Positions 1-5,515 of a stretch of 5,515 nt of DNA are shown in pieces (positions within the stretch are counted from its first letter, which is position 1; each line of letters begins with the position of its first letter). The notes below the pieces were generated by a model. The model was not told the origin of the DNA, did no database searches, and saw only the letters and a list, made by a program, of their open reading frames with translations. The stretch spans positions 1 to 5,515 of the forward strand of contig JAHFDQ010000432.1 of assembly GCA_023248915.1 (NCBI GenBank), in the 5' to 3' direction. The translations under genes and the position numbers were made by a program. The stretch comes from Archangiaceae bacterium. GTDB lineage: Bacteria; Myxococcota; Myxococcia; Myxococcales; Myxococcaceae.

Positions 1-3000
1 GCGGATCAGCGTGCAGCTGAACCACGCCAACATCGTGCACATTCACGAGCTCGGGAAGCACGACGAGGCCTACTTCATCGCGATGGAGTACGTCGCGGGG
101 CGCGACCTAAGGACGATTCTCGAGAGGTACCGGCGCCGCAAAGAGATCATGCCGACGGCGCAGGCGGTGTACGTCGCGTCGAAGCTGTGCGAGGGGCTGG
201 ACTACGCGCACCGCCGAAAGGACGCGCGCGGGCAGGACCTCAGCATCATCCACCGCGACGTGTCGCCGCAGAACATTCTCATCTCGTACGACGGCGAGGT
301 GAAGATCATCGACTTCGGAATCGCCAAGGCGGCGAACCGGTCGCAGAAGACGCAGGCCGGCATCCTGAAGGGGAAGTTCGGGTACATGAGCCCCGAGCAG
401 GTGCGGGGGCTGCCGATCGACCGGCGCAGCGACATCTTCGCGGTGGGGGTGATCATCTACGAGATGGTCACCGGCGAGAAGCTGTTCGTCGGCGAGTCCG
501 ACTTTTCCACGCTCGAGAAGGTGCGCAACGCCGAGGTGCCGTCGCCGCGCCAGTTCAACCCCGACATCCCATCGGGGCTCGAGAAGGTGGTGCTGAAGGC
601 GCTGGCCCGCGAGCAGGAAGACCGGTACCAGTGGGGCAGCGATCTGCAGGAAGACCTGATGCGGTTCCTGCTCGCCGGCGACGCCATCTACTCGGCGAAG
701 CACCTCGCCTACTTCATGAAGGAAGCCTTCGCCGAGGAACTGGCTCGCGAGGCCGAGAAGATTGAACGCTTCGCGGCGATCGAGCGGCCCGACCAGATCG
801 AGCCCTCGGGAGTCACCGCGGCGGCCGACCGGGCGCGGCGCAGGCCGGCGGCGCCGGTTCAGGTTCCGCCCGCGAGTCCGGCGTCCACGATGGCGGCCTC
901 ACCGCGGTCGTCGTCGCGCATGCCGGCCGTCACCGACGAGACGATTCCGCCACCGTCGAAGCGGGCGTCGTCGGCGCGAATGCCGGTGGTTTCCGAAGAG
1001 GCCGCGCCACCGCCGTCGAAGCGGCCGTCGTCGGTGCGAATGGAGGCGGTCGCCGAAGAGCCCGCACCGCCGCCGTCGAAGCGGCCGTCGTCGGCGGAGA
1101 TGCCGGCGGTTTCGGTGGCGGCAGGCGCCGGGGCGGTGGCGGTCGGCCCGCAAGAGGTGGTGAACATTCCCCCCCCGACTGCCGAAGAGCTGGCCACGAT
1201 GGACGGGGCAGGCAACACCGACCGCACCCAGGTGGTCGAGTCGAAGGGCACTAGCACGCCCGCGGCGAAGCCGGTGTCGCAAGAGGTGTCGGCCCCGGGC
1301 GTGTCGAGCAGCGGCAGCGTGCTCATCCCAATGAGCGACGAGGTCGAGGTCGGCGATCTGGCCCGCGCCTCGGGCGACGACGCGGTGACGGGGCCGCACT
1401 CGATGCCGGGTGACGATGCAGGCGACTCGCCCGGCGACTCGCCAGGCGACGTGGCGGGCGATGTGTCGGGGGATGCTCCAGGTGACGGCGACCCCCACGC
1501 CTTCGACGAGACCCTGCCCCCCGCGTCGCTGACGAAGCAGCCGACGAAGGGGCCGGTCATCATCGGGGACGCGTCGAACCCCTACGTCGGCGCGACGGTG
1601 ATCGGCCCGGTGCCGGCGTCTCGAGCCGACACGCGCGAGAACGATGCCACCGAAGCGGCGCCCGGCGCCAACGGCCAGGGAGCCAAGACGGTCGCGACCC
1701 CCGCCTATAACTCCCAGCTTTCCGATTCGACGCGGGTGACGGGCGATGAGACCAGCGACGCCGGAAGGTTCCGTCCGAGCTTGAGCGATCGCACCGACGT
1801 ACAGGCGAACCCTGCGCGCGACGGGGACGAAGAGGACTCCGAGTTGGGGTCGGACGACGTGACGGGGCCCACCGAGCCGGGGCCGAATGATCCCCGCTAC
1901 GTTCAGCGCGGGCCGCCGCCGGTGTTGCTGCCGGCCAAGGCCCAGCCGAAGCCGCCGGCGAAGAGCCAGGCGCGATCGCCGAGCAAGCCGCAGGCGCCAA
2001 TTCGGGTGCCGTCGCGGCCGAAGAAGCAGCCGATTGCGCTCTACGCCGCGCTGTGCGGCGTCGCCCTGCTGGTGGTCGTCGCCGTCTCGGGAGCCCTCTT
2101 CTTCGGCAAGCCGGTGGGGACGGTGGTGGTGATCGTCACCCCCGACAAGGGCGCGAAGATCACCATTCAGGACAAGGTGATCAACAGCAGGGTCGGCGCT
2201 CAACTCCCGCCCGGCGAGTACGAGCTCGCGGTCAGGGCTCCGCCCGGGTACCGAGATGCCCGCCGACGCTTCCAGGTGGTCGCGGGGACGTCGCTCCCGT
2301 TGAAGATCGATCTCGAGCCCGAAGCCCCGGTCGCAGTCGTCGGCCCGACGGGAGAGGCAAGCGGACCCATGGGTGGTGAACGGAATCCCGGCACGGGTTC
2401 GCCCACGCCGGCCAAGGAACCGCAAGACCCCGGGCCGGCCGGAGCCTCGGGTTCGGACAAGGGGCCGGGAGATCACAAGGTGGCCGAGCCGACCGCCGCC
2501 GAGAAGAAGGCCGCCGAGGACAAGGTCGCCGCCGACAAGCTGGCCGCTGAGAAAGCCGCGGCGGACAAGAAGGTAGCGACGGACAAGGCTGGAGTGGACG
2601 CGGCCGCGGCGGACAAGAAGGCGACCGAGAAAGCTGGCGTGGACAAGGCCGCGGCGGACAAGTCGGCCGCGGACAAGAAGGCGTCCGACAAGGCTGCGGC
2701 GGACAAGGTGGCAGCGGACAAGGCCGCGGCTGACAAGAAGGCCACCGACAAGGCCGGCGCTGACAAGTCGGCCGCCGACAAGAAGACGACCGACATGGCT
2801 TCCGCGGACAAAGCGGCGGCGGACAAGGCCGCCGCGGACAAGAAGGCGACCGAAAAATCCGCGGCGGACAAGGCTGCGTCGGACAAGGTAGCAGCGGACA
2901 AAGCTGTCGCGGACAAGAAGGCGTCCGAGAAGGCCGCCGCGGACAAGGCTGCAGCGGACAAGAAGACGACCGACAAGGCCGCCGCTGACAAGGCCGTTGC

Positions 3001-3787
3001 GGACAAGTCGGCCGTGGACAAGAAGGCGACCGAAAAGGCCGCCGCCGACAAAGCAGCGGCGGACAAGTCGGCCGCAGACAAGAAGGCGACCGACAAGGCC
3101 GCCGCGGAAAAAGCAGCCGCGGACAAGGCGACCGCGGACAAGAAGGCGACCGACAAGACGGCCCCGGACAAGGCTGCCGCGGACAAGAAGGCGGCTGATA
3201 AGGCGGCCTCGGACAAGGCCGCCGCCGACAAGATGGCCGCGGACAAGAAGGCGGGCGACAAGGCGACGGCGGACAAGACGGCCAAGCCTGCTTCGCGCAC
3301 CAGCTTCGCGGTGAAGTTCATCAGCCGGGAAGGCGGCGTCGACGTGCTGGTCGACGGCAAGCCCGCCGGGAAGACTCCTGCCGCTAAATTGGCCGGGTTG
3401 GCGTTCGGCCCAGTCTACAAGGTGACCGCGTCGAAGGCGGGGTTCAAGACGGTCGAGACTACCTTCTCGGGTGACGCGGCGAAGGACGAGATCGAGGTCG
3501 CGCTGAAGCTCGAGAAAGAGGCGAAGGACGACGGTTCGAAGAAGGCGCCGAGCACCGGGGCCAAGGGCAAGCTGGCCTGCGCGACGAAGCCTGCCGGCGC
3601 CGAGGTCTGGGTCGACGGCAAGGACATGAACCGTCAGACGCCGGTGCCCATCTCGAACCCGTTGGTGCTCCCGTCCGGGCCGCACAAGGTGATCTTCAAG
3701 CTCGACGGCAAGCAGAGCGGGCCGCACGCCATCGACATTCCCGAGAGCGAAGATCCGGTGCTCCTCAAGGGCATTCAAATCGAGTAG
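1..3787 (+). CDS. Membrane Ser/Thr protein kinase with PEGA domains and AADK-repeat rod (5' end missing)
   Basis: A Hanks-type kinase that should phosphorylate Ser/Thr on cytoplasmic targets from the inner membrane. The frame is open from the first base, and the first residues (RISVQLNHANIVHIHELG) fall just after helix C, so the GTG at base 11 is not the start; the ATP-binding N-lobe lies upstream. Counting that GTG as residue 1: HRDVSPQN 81-88 (catalytic D83, N88), DFG 101-103, SPE 127-129, helix-F D141, kinase fold ending near 245. These motifs are intact, so an active RD kinase is expected. A Pro/Ser/acidic linker (about 255-668) carries a 20-residue repeat and a GD repeat. Basic RPKKQP precedes a transmembrane helix (about 675-698), which places the C-terminus in the periplasm. 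There follow PEGA 1 (703-770), pentapeptide repeats (866-1090), PEGA 2 (about 1098-1168) and PEGA 3 (about 1186-1258). Stop is TAG. The architecture is typical of myxobacterial kinases; ligand and targets are unknown. Confidence 0.93.
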   Translation, partial: RISVQLNHANIVHIHELGKHDEAYFIAMEYVAGRDLRTILERYRRRKEIMPTAQAVYVASKLCEGLDYAHRRKDARGQDLSIIHRDVSPQNILISYDGEVKIIDFGIAKAANRSQKTQAGILKGKFGYMSPEQVRGLPIDRRSDIFAVGVIIYEMVTGEKLFVGESDFSTLEKVRNAEVPSPRQFNPDIPSGLEKVVLKALAREQEDRYQWGSDLQEDLMRFLLAGDAIYSAKHLAYFMKEAFAEELAREAEKIERFAAIERPDQIEPSGVTAAADRARRRPAAPVQVPPASPASTMAASPRSSSRMPAVTDETIPPPSKRASSARMPVVSEEAAPPPSKRPSSVRMEAVAEEPAPPPSKRPSSAEMPAVSVAAGAGAVAVGPQEVVNIPPPTAEELATMDGAGNTDRTQVVESKGTSTPAAKPVSQEVSAPGVSSSGSVLIPMSDEVEVGDLARASGDDAVTGPHSMPGDDAGDSPGDSPGDVAGDVSGDAPGDGDPHAFDETLPPASLTKQPTKGPVIIGDASNPYVGATVIGPVPASRADTRENDATEAAPGANGQGAKTVATPAYNSQLSDSTRVTGDETSDAGRFRPSLSDRTDVQANPARDGDEEDSELGSDDVTGPTEPGPNDPRYVQRGPPPVLLPAKAQPKPPAKSQARSPSKPQAPIRVPSRPKKQPIALYAALCGVALLVVVAVSGALFFGKPVGTVVVIVTPDKGAKITIQDKVINSRVGAQLPPGEYELAVRAPPGYRDARRRFQVVAGTSLPLKIDLEPEAPVAVVGPTGEASGPMGGERNPGTGSPTPAKEPQDPGPAGASGSDKGPGDHKVAEPTAAEKKAAEDKVAADKLAAEKAAADKKVATDKAGVDAAAADKKATEKAGVDKAAADKSAADKKASDKAAADKVAADKAAADKKATDKAGADKSAADKKTTDMASADKAAADKAAADKKATEKSAADKAASDKVAADKAVADKKASEKAAADKAAADKKTTDKAAADKAVADKSAVDKKATEKAAADKAAADKSAADKKATDKAAAEKAAADKATADKKATDKTAPDKAAADKKAADKAASDKAAADKMAADKKAGDKATADKTAKPASRTSFAVKFISREGGVDVLVDGKPAGKTPAAKLAGLAFGPVYKVTASKAGFKTVETTFSGDAAKDEIEVALKLEKEAKDDGSKKAPSTGAKGKLACATKPAGAEVWVDGKDMNRQTPVPISNPLVLPSGPHKVIFKLDGKQSGPHAIDIPESEDPVLLKGIQIE
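901..1112 (+). repeat. 60-bp tandem repeat in the kinase linker, about 3.5 copies
   Basis: Three full 60-bp units start at 901, 961 and 1021, followed by a partial unit from 1081. Units 2 and 3 match at 50 of 60 positions by eye. In the kinase frame they give a 20-residue repeat of the form SSxRMPxVxEExxPPPSKRP, with methionines at residues 304, 324, 344 and 364. It lies between the kinase fold and the membrane helix, so it should be cytoplasmic. Each unit combines a PPP run with a basic KRxSS site that could be phosphorylated or bind a partner; that role is inference. Confidence 0.85.
1169..1176 (+). repeat. C8 homopolymer inside the kinase gene
   Basis: Eight consecutive C bases encode part of the IPPPT stretch (residues 386-390) of the linker. 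A one-base slip here would shift the frame before the membrane segment and all PEGA domains. The frame is intact in this copy. Whether the tract varies in nature cannot be told from one sequence. Confidence 0.9.
1409..1492 (+). repeat. 12-bp Gly-Asp repeat in the kinase linker
   Basis: Gly-Asp pairs recur every four residues from 467 to 492 (seven copies), and an eighth pair follows directly at 493-494. The intervening pairs are DA, SP, SP, VA, VS and AP. At DNA level this is a degenerate 12-bp repeat. It makes a short acidic, flexible stretch in the cytoplasmic linker. No binding motif is recognised; the sequence does not keep the spacing of RTX nonapeptides or dockerin loops. Confidence 0.8.
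2606..3280 (+). repeat. 15-bp tandem repeat encoding 45 AADKx pentapeptides
   Basis: From residue 866 to 1090 of the kinase, 45 pentads run without a phase break. Position 3 is always acidic (40 Asp, 5 Glu). Position 4 is Lys in 44 of 45; the exception is Met929 in TTDMA. Positions 1 and 2 are mostly Ala. Twelve pentads end in a second Lys, spaced 15, 20 or 25 residues apart, which gives a higher-order 45- to 75-bp period. Looser copies extend back to about base 2480. Each Lys sits four residues before the next acidic residue, a spacing that suits a charged alanine-rich helix like the middle domain of TolA. The region follows the membrane helix and PEGA 1, so it should be periplasmic. The helical rod is an inference from composition. 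Confidence 0.92.
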
Positions 3788-3816
3788 AGATCGCCGCCCT
3801 TCGTACTCCCGCGCCG

Positions 3817-5172
3817 ATGAGCCACCTTTCAGAAGCCCAGCCGTTTCGCTACCCGCTCGACCGGGAGTTCGTCGAGCCCGACTGGAATCGCTTCGCCGGC
3901 TACCGCGGCGTGTCGACGTCGGACTGGGAGAGCGCGGTCTGGCAGCGCAAGCACACGGTCAAGAACGTCAAGGAACTGAAGGCGGCGCTGGGCGCCGTGC
4001 TCCCCGACGCGCTGGCGGCGAGCATCGAGCGCGACCAGCGCGATCGGGCAACGATGTCGATTCTCGTCACCCCGCACATGCTGAACACGCTGGTCGAGCG
4101 AGACCTCTGGGCCGACCCGCTGCGAAGGTACATGCTGCCGGCGTTCGACGACCGCCGCACCGACTGGCCCAGCCATCCGCGCGCCCAGCGCGACTCGCTG
4201 CACGAGCAGGACATGTGGAAGGTCGAGGGGCTCACCCATAGGTACCCGACCAAGGTGCTGGCCGAGATGATCGCGACCTGCCCCCAGTACTGCGGCCACT
4301 GCACCCGCATGGACCTGGTCGGCAACGACGTGCCGCAGGTCGACAAGCTCAAGTTCGCCATCCCCCCGAAGGACCGGTACCAACAGATTCTCGACTACCT
4401 GCGCGCGACGCCGGCGGTGCGTGACGTGGTGGTGTCGGGCGGCGACATCGCCAACGTCCCCATCGGGCAGCTCGAGCCCTTCGTGTCGGCGCTGCTCGAC
4501 ATTCCTTCCGTCCGGGACGTGCGGCTGGCCAGCAAGGGGCTGATGGGCATTCCGCAGCACTTCCTCCAGGACTCGGTGCTGCAGGCGTTCGACCGGCTGG
4601 CGAAGAAGGCGTTCAAGAACGGGGTCAGCCTCGCGCTCCACACCCACGTCAACCACGCGAACCAGGTGACGCCCCTGTTGGGCCGCGCGGCGCGAAAGCT
4701 GCTCGAGCTGGGCTTCCGCGACGTGCGCAACCAGGGGGTGCTGCTGCGCGGCGTGAACGCCACTTCGAAGGCGTTGCTCGACCTCTGCTTCATGCTACAG
4801 GACCACGCGAAGGTGCTGCCGTACTACTTCTACATGTGCGACCTCATCCCGAACTCCGAGCACTGGAGGGTGGCGGTTTCCGAGGCGCAGCAGCTCCAGC
4901 ACGACATCATGGGGTACCTGCCCGGGTTCGCGACGCCGCGCATCGTCTGCGACGTCCCCTTCGTGGGGAAGCGGTGGGTGCACCAGGTGGCCGACTACGA
5001 CCGCGAGAAGGGCATCTCGTACTGGACCAAGAACTACCGCACCGGCATCGAGGCCGATGATCCCGAGGCGCTCGGCCGGCGGTACGAATTCTATGATCCC
5101 ATCCACCTGTTGCCCGAGGCCGGGCAGCGCTGGTGGGCGGAGCACGGGGCGCCGCGCGCGCGGGCGCCCTGA
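3817..5172 (+). CDS. Divergent KamA-family radical SAM aminomutase
   Basis: A complete 451-residue member of the lysine 2,3-aminomutase family, which uses SAM, a 4Fe-4S cluster and PLP to move an amino group between adjacent carbons. GLTHRYP (138-144) precedes the cluster motif C155-x3-C159-x2-C162 and the family TR, with R164 at the position that binds the substrate carboxylate in clostridial KAM. SGGD (207-210), HTHVNH (275-280) and GVLLRGVN (307-314) also match. D342 (MCDL) and D379 (CDVP) match, with the same 37-residue spacing, the two Asp that hold the lysine side-chain amine in KAM. K385 is the likely PLP lysine, but its loop reads PFVGK instead of PGGGGK, one residue shorter. No Cys follows C378, so the KAM zinc site is absent. 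The ATG at 3817 lies 29 bp after the kinase stop and has no purine-rich Shine-Dalgarno; no upstream in-frame start was seen nearby. It overlaps the next gene by one base. A lysine or lysine-like substrate is likely but unproven. Confidence 0.92.
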   Translation: MSHLSEAQPFRYPLDREFVEPDWNRFAGYRGVSTSDWESAVWQRKHTVKNVKELKAALGAVLPDALAASIERDQRDRATMSILVTPHMLNTLVERDLWADPLRRYMLPAFDDRRTDWPSHPRAQRDSLHEQDMWKVEGLTHRYPTKVLAEMIATCPQYCGHCTRMDLVGNDVPQVDKLKFAIPPKDRYQQILDYLRATPAVRDVVVSGGDIANVPIGQLEPFVSALLDIPSVRDVRLASKGLMGIPQHFLQDSVLQAFDRLAKKAFKNGVSLALHTHVNHANQVTPLLGRAARKLLELGFRDVRNQGVLLRGVNATSKALLDLCFMLQDHAKVLPYYFYMCDLIPNSEHWRVAVSEAQQLQHDIMGYLPGFATPRIVCDVPFVGKRWVHQVADYDREKGISYWTKNYRTGIEADDPEALGRRYEFYDPIHLLPEAGQRWWAEHGAPRARAP

Positions 5173-5174
5173 TG
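5170..5174 (+). promoter_or_regulatory. TGATG stop-start overlap, probable translational coupling
   Basis: The TGA of the first KamA-family gene shares its A with the ATG of the second. The bases upstream are almost pure GC (gcgccgcgcgcgcgggcgcc) and contain no usable Shine-Dalgarno, so ribosomes finishing the first gene probably reinitiate here. This would keep the two proteins in a linked ratio. Confidence 0.65.
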
Positions 5175-5515
5175 CGCGCAACCCCATTCACCCCGAGCGA
5201 AGTCGAGGGGCACTCGGCCGCGAGCCCGCGGTCCCGCGCTCGGGCTGACCGGAAGCGGGCCGGGCCCTTCGGCGAAGCGACCGCGGCGGAGTGGGCCGAC
5301 TGGCGGTGGCAACTGCGCAACTCGATCCGCTCGGTCGAGGCGCTGGCGCGGCACGTCCCCTTGACGCCGGACGAGCGGGCCGGCTGCGAGCTAACCGCCT
5401 CGGTGTTCCGGCTGGGCATCACCCCGTACTACCTGTCGCTCGTCGACCGGGACCACCCACTCTGCCCGGTGCGGATGCAGGCGATTCCCGTCAGGGCCGA
5501 GGCGCGGGTGGGGCG
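5172..5515 (+). CDS. kamA: Lysine 2,3-aminomutase-like protein, N-terminal part (continues past window end)
   Basis: The first 114 codons of a second KamA-family radical SAM enzyme. Residues 41-50 (WADWRWQLRN), LTPDER (64-69), ITPYYLSLVD (83-92) and CPVRMQAIP (98-106) follow the N-terminal region of lysine 2,3-aminomutase, which converts L-lysine to L-beta-lysine. The cysteine motif, PLP lysine and zinc site lie beyond the window, so activity and substrate cannot be judged. Before W41 there is an Arg/Ala-rich, low-complexity extension of 40 residues, partly made from a REP-like repeat. No in-frame ATG, GTG or TTG occurs between the ATG at 5172 and this conserved block, so that start is nearly forced. 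A GTG at 5133 is the only close upstream alternative and would overlap the previous gene by 40 bases. This copy is closer to canonical KAM than its upstream neighbour. The symbol indicates the family; ablA is another name used for such enzymes when they make beta-lysine osmolytes. Confidence 0.88.
   Translation, partial: MRATPFTPSEVEGHSAASPRSRARADRKRAGPFGEATAAEWADWRWQLRNSIRSVEALARHVPLTPDERAGCELTASVFRLGITPYYLSLVDRDHPLCPVRMQAIPVRAEARVG
5187..5212 (+). repeat. REP-like dispersed repeat fragment inside the second KamA gene
   Basis: The core ccccgagcgaagtcgagggg (5191-5210) is an imperfect palindrome with CCCC and GGGG arms. It matches from memory a kind of short dispersed sequence found between genes in many GC-rich bacteria, often mistranslated as HPERSRG or, in reverse, PLDFARGE. 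Here it falls within the first codons of the second KamA gene and reads FTPSEVEGH. Only one copy is in the window, so its repeat nature cannot be shown from this sequence alone. Confidence 0.5.

Noticed and set aside
11..13. GTG as the start codon of the kinase
   Set aside because: The frame is open upstream to the window edge, and the residues before it (RIS) fit the kinase fold. A start here would remove the ATP-binding lobe.
2606..3280. Regular 15-bp repeat considered as a CRISPR-like or minisatellite non-coding array
   Set aside because: Units are contiguous with no unique spacers, keep the kinase frame throughout, and vary mainly in ways that preserve the Ala-Ala-Asp-Lys pattern.
2477..3286. 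Lys/Ala-rich segment considered as a histone H1-like DNA-binding tail
   Set aside because: Nearly every Lys is balanced by Asp or Glu, and the segment follows a membrane helix, so it should lie outside the cytoplasm.
2473..3360. Minus-strand open frame rich in LSAAALSAA repeats, resembling a membrane protein
   Set aside because: It is only the reverse reading of the 15-bp repeat in another frame. Its periodicity is fully explained by the kinase coding sequence.
899..3778. A 959-codon open frame on the minus strand opposite the kinase gene
   Set aside because: Its product is an Arg/Leu/Gly-rich mirror of the kinase codons, dominated by LLVRG-type repeats from the AADK repeat. GC-rich codon bias removes stops on the opposite strand, and no domain is recognisable.
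3788..3816. Terminator or promoter between the kinase and the first KamA gene
   Set aside because: The 29 bases contain no stem-loop followed by T residues and no recognisable -35/-10 pair.
3829..4656. Minus-strand open frame of 275 codons opposite the first KamA gene
   Set aside because: It lies wholly inside a well-supported gene, has no family motif, and reads as Arg/Val/Leu-rich shadow sequence.

Overview
This GC-rich window looks like chromosome from a myxobacterium (phylum Myxococcota) or a close relative. The main reason is the first gene. It encodes a Ser/Thr kinase of the myxobacterial type, with the catalytic loop HRDVSPQN, an activation segment ending GKFGYMSPEQ, a long low-complexity linker, one membrane segment and extracytoplasmic PEGA domains. 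The assignment rests on recognising the family, not on a search. All three genes read on the + strand, and they leave almost no non-coding DNA.

Bases 1-3787 hold the 3' part of the kinase gene; its N-lobe lies upstream of the window. In order it carries the kinase C-lobe, a disordered cytoplasmic linker of over 400 residues with a 60-bp tandem repeat and a Gly-Asp repeat, a transmembrane helix, PEGA domain 1, 45 in-phase pentapeptides of the Ala-Ala-Asp-Lys-x type, and PEGA domains 2 and 3. It is probably an inner-membrane kinase with a rod-like periplasmic sensor or anchor.

After a 29-bp gap without a visible terminator or Shine-Dalgarno sequence, bases 3817-5172 encode a complete 451-residue radical SAM protein of the lysine 2,3-aminomutase (KamA) family. 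Its stop codon overlaps by one base (TGATG) the start of a second KamA-family gene (5172 to the window end). That second gene is cut off after 114 codons but has the canonical KAM N-terminus. The first copy is divergent: it keeps the cluster cysteines, the expected substrate-binding residues and the PLP lysine, but has a remodelled PLP loop and no C-terminal zinc-site cysteines.

The coupled, unequal KamA pair is the most unusual gene arrangement here. The pentapeptide rod in the kinase and a REP-like repeat translated within the second KamA gene are the other notable points. The kinase and the KamA genes could share a transcript because of their spacing, but nothing in the sequence proves a functional link. 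No RNA gene, CRISPR array, transposase or integrase was found.
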